A stretch of DNA of 64,000 bases. Source: Saccharopolyspora gregorii. GTDB lineage: Bacteria; Actinomycetota; Actinomycetes; Mycobacteriales; Pseudonocardiaceae. The stretch is taken from assembly GCF_024734405.1 (NCBI RefSeq), contig NZ_CP059556.1, positions 5,022,001 to 5,086,000 on the forward strand. Reading direction: 5' to 3'. Shown in pieces: positions 34,736 to 42,835 of the stretch; position 1 is the stretch's first letter, and each line of letters begins with the position of its first letter. The position numbers and the translations under genes are program-made. A model generated the notes under the pieces. It saw nothing but the letters and a program-made list of their open reading frames with translations. It was not told the DNA's origin and searched no databases.

Positions 34736-36081
34736 TGACCGAGACCACGACCCGCACCGCACCGGATTCCGGCACCGAGGTGGTGCTGCCGGTGCACACG
34801 GACCTGCTGCGGCTGGCCACGGCCGGTTCGGTGGACGACGGGAAGTCGACGCTGGTGGGCAGGCTGCTGCACGACACGAAGTCGGTGCTGGCGGACCAGC
34901 TGGACGCGGTGCACCGGGCCAGCGCGGACCGCGGGCTGCAGACCCCGGACCTGTCGCTGCTGGTGGACGGGCTGCGCGCGGAGCGCGAGCAGGGCATCAC
35001 GATCGACGTGGCCTACCGGTACTTCGCCACGCCGCAGCGGAGCTTCGTGCTGGCCGACACCCCGGGACACGTGCAGTACACCCGCAACACGGTGACCGGC
35101 GCGTCGACGGCGCAGCTGGCGATCCTGCTGGTGGACGCGCGCAAGGGCGTCATCGAGCAGACCCGCAGGCACGCGGCGGTGCTGGCGCTGCTCGGCGTGC
35201 CGCGGCTGGTGCTGGCCATCAACAAGATCGACATGGTGGACTTCGACGCCGCGGTGCACGAGCGGATCGCCGCCGAGTTCGCCGGGCACGCCCGCGCGCT
35301 GGGCTACGCCGACGACGCGGTGCGCACCATCCCGGTGTCGGCGCTGCACGGCGACAACGTGGTGGAGCGCTCGGCGAACACGCCCTGGTACTCGGGCCCG
35401 TCCCTGCTGGAGCACCTGGAGACGGTGCCGGTGGCCCCGGACCCGTTCGACGCGCCGTTCCGGATGCCGGTGCAGTACGTGATCCGGCCGCGCACGGCGG
35501 AGCACCCGGACTACCGCGGCTACGCGGGCCAGGTCGCGGCCGGCGTGGTGGCGCAGGGCGACGAGGTCGTGGTGCTGCCCGCGGGCATCCGCACCCGGGT
35601 GTCCCAGGTGGACACCCCGGACGGTCCGGCGCCGCGGGCGGCGGCGGGGCGTTCGGTGACGCTGCTGCTGGAGGACGACGTGGACCTGTCCCGGGGCGAT
35701 CTGATCGCCGCCGCGGACTCGGCGCCGCGGGTCACCGACGAGCTCGACGCGACCGTGTGCTGGCTGGCGGAGAAGCCGTTGCAGCCGGGCGCCCGGGTGC
35801 TGGTCAAGCACGGCACCCGCACCGTGCAGGCGATGGTGACCGAGCTGTCGGCGCGCTTCGACGAGCAGGAGCTGGTCGCGGTGGACGCCCCGGATTCGCT
35901 GGCGCTCAACGAGATCGGCCGGGTCCAGCTGCGCACCGCGGAGCCGCTGCCGATCGACGAGTACGCGGCGTCGCGGCGCACCGGCTCCTTCCTGGTGATC
36001 GATCCGGCGGACGGCACCACGCTGGCCGCCGGGCTGATCGGGCTGCCGCTGGCTCCGCTGGCGGCGGCGGTCGCGAGCTGA
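34735..36081 (+). CDS. cysN: Sulfate adenylyltransferase subunit 1 (GTPase)
   Basis: This 448-residue EF-Tu-like GTPase drives APS synthesis by CysD. G1 is GSVDDGKST, G3 is DTPGH, G4 is NKID, and the switch region EREQGITIDVAYRYF is present. Domains II and III follow (MPVQYVIRPRTAEHPDYRGYAGQVAAGVV, RTVQAMVTELSARFDEQEL). There is no C-terminal APS kinase (CysC) domain; the protein ends after domain III. The TGATG junction couples it to cysD. Confidence 0.96.
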   Translation: MTETTTRTAPDSGTEVVLPVHTDLLRLATAGSVDDGKSTLVGRLLHDTKSVLADQLDAVHRASADRGLQTPDLSLLVDGLRAEREQGITIDVAYRYFATPQRSFVLADTPGHVQYTRNTVTGASTAQLAILLVDARKGVIEQTRRHAAVLALLGVPRLVLAINKIDMVDFDAAVHERIAAEFAGHARALGYADDAVRTIPVSALHGDNVVERSANTPWYSGPSLLEHLETVPVAPDPFDAPFRMPVQYVIRPRTAEHPDYRGYAGQVAAGVVAQGDEVVVLPAGIRTRVSQVDTPDGPAPRAAAGRSVTLLLEDDVDLSRGDLIAAADSAPRVTDELDATVCWLAEKPLQPGARVLVKHGTRTVQAMVTELSARFDEQELVAVDAPDSLALNEIGRVQLRTAEPLPIDEYAASRRTGSFLVIDPADGTTLAAGLIGLPLAPLAAAVAS

Positions 36082-36086
36082 TCCGG

Positions 36087-36842
36087 TTGGCACCGGCGCT
36101 GGTGGCCGTCGCGCACGGCAGCCGGGACCCGCGTTCGGCGCGCACCGTCCACGCCTTGCTGGACGTGGTGCGCGCCGAGCGCCCGGACCTGGACGTGCGC
36201 GCGGCCTTCCTGGACCTGTCCGCGCCGCGGGTGGGCGACGTGCTCGCCGCGGTGCGCGCCGACGGGCACCGCGAGGCGGTGGTGGTGCCGCTGCTGCTGG
36301 GCAGCGCGTTCCACGCGAAGGTGGACCTGCCCGCAGTGCTGGCCGAGGCGGGCGCGCGGCTGCCCGGGCTGCGGCTGCGCACGGCGGACGTGCTCGGGCC
36401 GGACCCGCTGCTGGAGTCGGCCGCGCTGGACCGGCTGCGGGAGGCGGGCGTCGACGGCGGCGATCCGGAGCTCGGCGTGGTGCTGGCCGGGGTCGGTTCG
36501 GCGCACGCCCCGGCGAACCGGCTCGTCGCCCAGGTCGCCGAGCGGTGGCAGGCGCGGCATTCGTGGGCGGGCGCGGTCGCCGCGTTCGCCACCGCCGCCG
36601 AGCCGGACGTCCCGGCGGCGATCGCGCGGCTCCGGGAGCGCGGTGCCCGGCGGATCGCCGTCGGGTTCTGGTTCCTGGCGCCGGGACTGCTGACCGACCG
36701 GGTCGTGGACGCGGCTCGCGCGCACGCCCCGGACGCGCTGATCGGCGCACCGATGGCGGCGGCGGGAACCGTCGCCGAGCTCGTGCTGACCCGCTACCGC
36801 GAAGTGCTCGACCGCACCGAGCTCGGTTCCGGCGCGGCCTGA
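36087..36842 (+). CDS. Sirohydrochlorin ferrochelatase (CbiX/SirB-like)
   Basis: This protein of about 251 residues has the chelatase motifs VAVAHGSRDPRS (catalytic His) and PLLLGSAFHAKVDLP (second His), followed by a matching second half, GVVLAGVGSAHAPANRL. It inserts iron into sirohydrochlorin to complete siroheme, the cofactor of the sulfite reductase at the head of this operon. The start is uncertain: TTG at 36087, only 5 nt after cysN, is given; a GTG 21 nt further in is an alternative. Cobalt chelation cannot be excluded, but the context favours siroheme. Confidence 0.88.
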   Translation: MAPALVAVAHGSRDPRSARTVHALLDVVRAERPDLDVRAAFLDLSAPRVGDVLAAVRADGHREAVVVPLLLGSAFHAKVDLPAVLAEAGARLPGLRLRTADVLGPDPLLESAALDRLREAGVDGGDPELGVVLAGVGSAHAPANRLVAQVAERWQARHSWAGAVAAFATAAEPDVPAAIARLRERGARRIAVGFWFLAPGLLTDRVVDAARAHAPDALIGAPMAAAGTVAELVLTRYREVLDRTELGSGAA

Positions 36843-37293
36843 ACCCCGCTGCCCGCGCCGCGTTCGGCGCAGCGCGCACCGCCGGGTGGCGCAGCCGTCC
36901 CGCGCGTTCGTGCGGAATTCCGCCGAGTCCGGCCCCGCGCGCCCGTGCGCGGGCAGGATGCGGCCCGTGCGGCCGGCGAGCACGGGCGCACCACAGTCCC
37001 GGCGGCGGCGGGAAACCCCGACCTCCGGCCGTCGCCGGGCGGCCCGTTTCGTCCGCTGCCTCCCCGTTCCTCCCACCTCCGGCGGATAGCGGGATCGCTG
37101 ACTCAGGGTGTTTTGGCGGAACACTAAACTTCACCCCAAGTGGCCATGAGAGAGTGCGGATCAACTACGCGACGGCGGCGCGTCGCAGCGCAGCCGAGCG
37201 GAATCGCGGCGCGAAACCACACTTTCGGGTGAGCCAGTGAACCTCGGCGGCAAGGATCAAGGTGCAACGACAAGTCGGGGGCGTGTGCGGGAG
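36843..37293. other. Intergenic region upstream of the ADP-ribosylglycohydrolase genes
   Basis: I see no gene in these 451 nt. The part from 37100 to 37200 is noticeably less GC-rich than its surroundings and probably holds the promoter. It contains an inverted repeat GTGTT-N7-AACAC (37108-37124) and TAAACT (37125-37130) as a possible -10. No matching -35 is evident. The 36843-37100 part looks like spacer sequence. Confidence 0.4.
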
Positions 37294-40200
37294 ATGAACA
37301 CCCAGCAGCCGAGCCGGCCGGTGATCACGCCGGCCATGCGCGAACAGGCCGCCAAGCAGCCGAACACCTGGCTGTACGTGGTGGATCCGATCTTCAGCGA
37401 CCCCAGCTCCGAAGTCCCGCCCTGGGGCTTCATCGGCGGCTACCGGGTCGACGCGCGCGGTGAGCTCACCGAGGACTTCTCGTCCAACCCGAACTACCGC
37501 CCCTCCCCCGTCGCGCTGCGGCTGCCCGCGCCGACCAACGACGTCGAACGCGCCCTGCAGCTGACCACCACCGGCTACGCGCAGGCGCCCACCCTGTTCG
37601 CCGCGCTGCTGGACGCCGAGCTGATCCTGTTCGCGCAGCCGCAGGGCAGCGGGCTGTTCACGATGGACCACGAGTCCGGCAGGCGGCAGCTGCAGCTGTT
37701 CACCTCCGAGGGCTACCTGCCCGCGAACTGGACCAGCTGGCAGCGGATGACCGGCAGGCAGCTCGTCGAGCGCGGCCCCACCGGCATGGACCTGCAGATC
37801 AACCCGACCAGCCAGGTCAAGGCGCGCATCCCCGGCGAGGACCTGATCAAGGCCGCCGGCGGGCCCAGCACCCCCGCACCGCCCGCGTCCTTCGCCGCCC
37901 CGTCCGCGCCCGTCGCGCCCGCCGCCCCCGCGACCCCGCCGACCGCCCCCGCCGCACCGAGCGCCCCCGCCGCACCTCCCGCCGACGTCACGCAGCCCGC
38001 GAAGGTTCCCGGGGCCGCGCAGCAGGCCCCCGACCCGATCAGCAGCGACCACGGGCAGCGGTTCCTCGGCAGCATGCTGGCCGCGGCCGCCGGGGACGCG
38101 CTGGGCGGCCCCGTCGAGACCTATCCGGTGGAGCGGATCCGCAGCCGCTTCGGCGAGCGCGGCATCACCGACTACGACCGCACGGGCGAGCACTCGGGCG
38201 AGTTCACCGACGACACCCAGCTGATCCTGTTCACGCTGGAAGGGCTGATCCGCGGGCACGTCGCCACCCGCGGCGGCGCCACCGGCGGCCCGCTGCCCGC
38301 GGTGCAGCTGGCCTATCAGCGCTGGTTGCACACCCAGGGCCACGCGTGGGCGCGCGTGGCGGGCCCGTTCGCCGAGCAGCACCCGGAACCGACCGGCTGG
38401 CTCGTCGCCGAACGCGACCTGTTCGCGGTGCGCTCGCCGAACGCCGAGTGCATCACCGCGCTGCGCGAGTTCGCCACGCACGGCCGCCCCGGCACGTTCC
38501 AGCGCCCGATCAACGACTCGGACGACAACACCGGCGTGGTGCGCGCCGCGCCGTTCGCGCTGTGGTCCGAGGACCCGCGCGAGGTGTTCCGGCTCGCCGC
38601 CGCGGGGGCCGCGCTGACCTGCGCGAAGCCCAGCGGCTACCTGCCCGCCGGGGTGCTGGCGGTGCTGGTGCACCGGCTGCTGCGCGGCGAGTCGCTGCCG
38701 GACGCGCTGACCCTGGCCCGCGAGCTGCTCGCCGAGTGCGAGGGGCACCAGCAGACCGAACGGCTGCTGCTGGTCGCCGAAGACCTCGCCGCGCAGGGCG
38801 CTCCCACCGCGGAGCAGCTCAAGGACCTGCTCGGCGGTGGCTGGAGCGGGCACGAGGCGCTGGCCATCGCGGTCTGCGCGGCGCTGAGCCACGACGGTGT
38901 CGGCCCGGCCGTGATGGCCGCGGTGAACCACTCCGGCGACAGCGATTCGACCGGCGCGATCTGCGGCGCGATCGTCGGCGCCCGGCACGGTGCGTCCGCG
39001 CTGCCCGGCGTGTGGCTGCGGGACCTCGGGCAGCGGGAGACCGTCGAGAAGTTGACCGCGGACGCGCTGGTCGAGTTCGGCCCGCAGCCGCGCACCGACG
39101 AGACGTGGGCGCAGCGGTACCCGGCGGCGAAGGACTTGATCGACCTGGAGTTCCCGGCGGAGCTGCCGCGCTCGGCGCGGACGGGCACCGCCGGGTCGCC
39201 GAGCACGACACCGGAGAAGACCGCCGGGTCGCCGAGCACGGCGTCCGAGAAGAGCGGCGAGCAGTCGAGCACGACACCGGAGAAGACCGGCGAGCAGTCG
39301 AACTCGGGGCCGGAGAAGACCGCGGAGCAGCCGGGCTCGGCGCGGGAGGGCGCGACCGAGCGCACCACCGAGCAGCCCGCGATCCGGGACGAGGCGTCGG
39401 CGCCGGAGGAGTCCGCGCCGGTGGCCAGGTTCCCGATCCCGGGCGGTGCCGCGCGCAGCGGCGACGAGCAGCCGGCCACGGCCGGGAAACCCGCACCGGA
39501 GTCCACTTCGGACGGACCGGCGGGCCTCGCCCCCGGTGGCCGCACCCCGGCGGTGCCCGATGGGACCGCCGAGGACGCCGGCGCGGTTTCGGAGGAGGAC
39601 GCGCAGCCCGAGCAGGACTCGGCCCCGGAGCGGGCCGACGCTCCGGAGCGGACCGAGAAGCCCGCGCGAACCGGGAAACCCGAGCAGACCCCGAAGCCCG
39701 AACAAGCCGAGCAGCCCCAGCAGGACGAGCAGCCCCAGCAGGACGCGAAGTCCGAGCGGAGCACCGCCGACCAGGCCGCGCCGGACGCCCCGGCCGCCGC
39801 ACCGCTGCCCACGATGGGTTCCTGGCCCGCGACCTCCTCGAACGGCCGCGACGGCGCCGCCGAGCAGGACGGGACCACGGCCGGGAGCGAGACCGCCGAG
39901 CCCGGGTCCGCCGACGAGGCCGCGGCGCACGCCCGCGGTGCGGCGCAGCAGCCGGCGGCGCCGCTGACCGAGCGGATCGCGATGCCGCGGTCCGGCCCGG
40001 CCACCCGGAACTCCGGCGGTGCGCCGCAGCCGGCCGCGAAGCAGCCACCGGTCACCACCACCCGCGAACTCGCCGAGCCCGCCACCGAACGCGGCGCCCG
40101 CATCCTCGGCTGCCTGCTCGGCGGCGCGGTCGGCGACGCCCTCGGCTACCCGGTGGAGGACGACTCCATCGAAAAGATCCGCGCCGACCACGGCGCGGCG

Positions 40201-42825
40201 GGCGTGGTCGACTTCGCCGACGCGCACCGCCCCGGCGGATCGATCAGCGACGACACCCAGCTGACCCTGTTCACCACCGACGGCCTCATCCGCGCCTCGA
40301 TCCGCCGCAGGCTCTACGACGAGACCGATCCGGCGCAGCAGGTGCAGCACGCCTACCAGCGCTGGCTGCACACCCAGGGCTTCGACTGGAAGGACGCGGG
40401 CGGGCCGATCGCGGTGACGCCGCCGGACGGCTGGCTGATCCGGGAGAAGGGCCTGTTCGTGCGCCGCGCGCCCGGCGCCACCTGCGTGCAGGCGCTGCAC
40501 GGCTACGCCACCAGCGGGCGGCTGGGCACCTTGACGAACCGGATCAACGACTCGAAGGGCTGCGGCGGCGTGATGCGCGCGGCGCCCGCCGGGTTCTGGT
40601 CCGACGATCCGGCCGAGACGTTCCGGGTGGGCGCGGCCACCGCGGCGCTGACCCACGGGCACCCGAGCGGGTTCCTGCCCGCCGGAGCGCTCGCGGTGAT
40701 CGTGGCGCAGCTGCTCGGCGGCCGGTCGTTGCCGGAGGCGGTGGACCGGGCGCTGACCGAGCTGTCCGGCTGGGAAGGGCACGAGGAGACCACCAGCGCG
40801 TTGCGCCGCGCGATCGAGCTGGCCACCGAGGGCACGCCGACGCCGGAGCAGATCCAGCACCGGCTCGGCGACGGCCGGGTCGGCGAGCAGGCGCTGGCCA
40901 TCGCGGTGTGCGCCGCGCTGGCGCGCCCGTTCTCCTACACCGACGCGGTCGTGCTGGCCGCGAACCACTCCGGTGACAGCGACGCGACCGCCTCGATCTG
41001 CGGCAACATCATGGGCACCGCGCACATGGCGAGCGCGATCCCGGAGAACTGGCGGCAGCGGGTGGAGCTCGGCGAGGTCGTCGAGCAGCTGGCGCGGGAT
41101 GCCACCGAGGAGTTCGGCGAGCACCCGCCGTCGGTGCCGGAGTGGCTGCGCCGCTACCCGGCGGGCAGCTCCCCCGCTGCGGGTTCGGACGGCGCGGCCG
41201 CTGCGGGTTCGGACGGCGCCGCCGCTGCGGGTTCGGACGGCGCCGCCGCGAAGCCGGAGCGCGAGTCCGCGCGGCCCGCCCCGGAGACGGCGGCCGAGCA
41301 GACCATGGTGATGGCGCCCATCCCCGCCGTGCCCGACGAACCCCCGGCGAGCGCGCCCGCGGCGAAGCCGGCGACCTCGGCGGGGCCGAAGGGGAGCGCA
41401 TCCGAACCGGCGGCGAGCGCCCCCGAACGGGCCGCGGAACGGGGCGAGGCCGCAGCGCCCGCATCGGCGGCGCCGGTCGCCGCAGCACCGGCCGTCCCCG
41501 AGTCCCCGACAGCTTCCGAAACCCCGGCCGAGACCCCCGCCGACCCCGCGGACGAGGATCCCGGCGACGGCCTCAACGACGAGGAGCTGCGGCTGCTCGC
41601 CGCGTGGCGCAAGTTCCGCGACGGCGAGGACGACACGCCCAACGACCTCTCCGAGGGCCTGCACAAGCTGCTGCAGGAGGCGTTCGGCCCGGAGCGCGCC
41701 GCGCAGCTGGTCGCCGCGAACGAGGCCGACGGCGAGCTGCCCGCGGAGGTCCCCGCCGAGCTGGACCGCCTGGACCGGCTCGCCGGTTGCGCGCTCGGCG
41801 TGGTCGCCGGTGACGCGCTGGGCGCCCCGTGGACCTTCCTGTCGCAGCGGGCGATCCTGCGCCGCAACCCGGACGGGGTGCGCGAGCTCGCCGAGCACCT
41901 GGGTGGCCGCGGCCTGTCCACCTCGATCGGCCAGCAGTCGGTGTTCCTGCTCGACGGGCTGCTCCGCTCGTCCGTCCACAAGGGACTGAACAGGCCGGGT
42001 CCGTCGACCGCCGAACTGGTCCGCGGCACCCTCCAGCACTGGGTGATCGCCCAGGGCGCCCCGGTCGAACCGGCCGTGCAGCCCGCGGAGCTCGTCGGGC
42101 AGCCCGCGCTCGGCGCGCAGCGCTTCCCCGACGAAGCGGGCGTCACCGCGCTGGCCACCTGGGACGGGCGGAGCCCGGTGCCGACGCCGAGCACGCCGCC
42201 GAACCAGGCCACCGGCGCGGCCGCGGCCGCCCGCGGCGCCGTCGTCGGCCTGCACGCCGACAGCCCGGGCGCGGCAGTCGAACTCGGCATCGCCACCGGG
42301 GTGCTCACCCACGGCCACCCGGACGGCTACCTGCCCGCCGCCGCCGTCGCCGGGATGGTCGCCGCGCTGTCCGCCGGGCAGACCCTCGCCGAGAGCGCGC
42401 ACACCACGCTCACCGAGCTGAAGGCCTGGGAGGGCAGCGAGAACACGGTGCGGGCGCTGCGCGACGCGCTGACCCTCGCCGAGCACGGCCCGGTCCCGGT
42501 GCCCGCGCTGGAGAAGCTCGGCGCGGGCAGGCACGCGCCCGCCGCGCTCGGCGTCGCGGTCGCCGCCGCGCTGACGCACCCGGATTCGTTCGCCGACGCC
42601 GTCGCGCTCGCCGCCTCCCATTCCGGGGACAGCGCGGCCACCGCGGCGCTGTGCGGCGGACTGCTGGGCGCCGCGCGCGGTGCGGCGGAGATCCCCGCGG
42701 AATGGCTCGATCAGCTGGAACTGCACGAGCAGGTGCAGCGGCTCGTCGCCGACGCCGGGCGGGTCGAGACCGATCTCGTCCCGGACGGCACGGCGCCGGA
42801 CTGGACCCGGCGATACACGCAGTAA
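37294..42825 (+). CDS. SseB-like protein with three ADP-ribosylglycohydrolase domains
   Basis: This 1843-residue protein has an SseB-like N-terminal domain (about 10-190, NTWLYVVDPIFSDPSSEVPPWG), an Ala/Pro linker and three ARH/DraG-type domains. ARH1 (about 250-620) has metal motifs TDDT at 305-308 and GDSD at 548-551; ARH2 (about 930-1290) has SDDT at 985-988 and GDSD at 1227-1230. ARH3 (about 1490-1840) has TSIG in place of DDT at 1543-1546 and GDSA at 1778-1781, so it lacks metal ligands. Domains are joined by long Glu/Pro/Ala-rich linkers with coding repeats. ARH enzymes remove ADP-ribose from proteins or nucleic acids. GTG at 37237 is an alternative start. No signal peptide. Confidence 0.88.
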   Translation: MNTQQPSRPVITPAMREQAAKQPNTWLYVVDPIFSDPSSEVPPWGFIGGYRVDARGELTEDFSSNPNYRPSPVALRLPAPTNDVERALQLTTTGYAQAPTLFAALLDAELILFAQPQGSGLFTMDHESGRRQLQLFTSEGYLPANWTSWQRMTGRQLVERGPTGMDLQINPTSQVKARIPGEDLIKAAGGPSTPAPPASFAAPSAPVAPAAPATPPTAPAAPSAPAAPPADVTQPAKVPGAAQQAPDPISSDHGQRFLGSMLAAAAGDALGGPVETYPVERIRSRFGERGITDYDRTGEHSGEFTDDTQLILFTLEGLIRGHVATRGGATGGPLPAVQLAYQRWLHTQGHAWARVAGPFAEQHPEPTGWLVAERDLFAVRSPNAECITALREFATHGRPGTFQRPINDSDDNTGVVRAAPFALWSEDPREVFRLAAAGAALTCAKPSGYLPAGVLAVLVHRLLRGESLPDALTLARELLAECEGHQQTERLLLVAEDLAAQGAPTAEQLKDLLGGGWSGHEALAIAVCAALSHDGVGPAVMAAVNHSGDSDSTGAICGAIVGARHGASALPGVWLRDLGQRETVEKLTADALVEFGPQPRTDETWAQRYPAAKDLIDLEFPAELPRSARTGTAGSPSTTPEKTAGSPSTASEKSGEQSSTTPEKTGEQSNSGPEKTAEQPGSAREGATERTTEQPAIRDEASAPEESAPVARFPIPGGAARSGDEQPATAGKPAPESTSDGPAGLAPGGRTPAVPDGTAEDAGAVSEEDAQPEQDSAPERADAPERTEKPARTGKPEQTPKPEQAEQPQQDEQPQQDAKSERSTADQAAPDAPAAAPLPTMGSWPATSSNGRDGAAEQDGTTAGSETAEPGSADEAAAHARGAAQQPAAPLTERIAMPRSGPATRNSGGAPQPAAKQPPVTTTRELAEPATERGARILGCLLGGAVGDALGYPVEDDSIEKIRADHGAAGVVDFADAHRPGGSISDDTQLTLFTTDGLIRASIRRRLYDETDPAQQVQHAYQRWLHTQGFDWKDAGGPIAVTPPDGWLIREKGLFVRRAPGATCVQALHGYATSGRLGTLTNRINDSKGCGGVMRAAPAGFWSDDPAETFRVGAATAALTHGHPSGFLPAGALAVIVAQLLGGRSLPEAVDRALTELSGWEGHEETTSALRRAIELATEGTPTPEQIQHRLGDGRVGEQALAIAVCAALARPFSYTDAVVLAANHSGDSDATASICGNIMGTAHMASAIPENWRQRVELGEVVEQLARDATEEFGEHPPSVPEWLRRYPAGSSPAAGSDGAAAAGSDGAAAAGSDGAAAKPERESARPAPETAAEQTMVMAPIPAVPDEPPASAPAAKPATSAGPKGSASEPAASAPERAAERGEAAAPASAAPVAAAPAVPESPTASETPAETPADPADEDPGDGLNDEELRLLAAWRKFRDGEDDTPNDLSEGLHKLLQEAFGPERAAQLVAANEADGELPAEVPAELDRLDRLAGCALGVVAGDALGAPWTFLSQRAILRRNPDGVRELAEHLGGRGLSTSIGQQSVFLLDGLLRSSVHKGLNRPGPSTAELVRGTLQHWVIAQGAPVEPAVQPAELVGQPALGAQRFPDEAGVTALATWDGRSPVPTPSTPPNQATGAAAAARGAVVGLHADSPGAAVELGIATGVLTHGHPDGYLPAAAVAGMVAALSAGQTLAESAHTTLTELKAWEGSENTVRALRDALTLAEHGPVPVPALEKLGAGRHAPAALGVAVAAALTHPDSFADAVALAASHSGDSAATAALCGGLLGAARGAAEIPAEWLDQLELHEQVQRLVADAGRVETDLVPDGTAPDWTRRYTQ
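39193..39324. repeat. 33-nt coding repeat x4 in first ARH linker
   Basis: Four degenerate 33-nt units (starts 39193, 39226, 39259, 39292) encode 11-residue blocks of the type GSPSTTPEKTA, GSPSTASEKSG, EQSSTTPEKTG and EQSNSGPEKTA, inside the disordered linker between ARH1 and ARH2. Confidence 0.75.
41176..41247. repeat. 24-nt coding repeat x3 in second ARH linker
   Basis: Three nearly identical 24-nt units (starts 41176, 41200, 41224) encode AAGSDGAA blocks between ARH2 and ARH3. The copies differ at about one base, so the duplication is recent. Confidence 0.8.
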
Positions 42826-42835
42826 CGTTGCTCAG

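Noticed and set aside
37165-42726. Open frame of about 1850 codons on the minus strand opposite the ARH genes
   Set aside because: It is Arg/Gly/His-rich, matches no family and mirrors the codon bias of the plus-strand gene; the plus strand shows unmistakable ARH domains. It is a GC-rich shadow.
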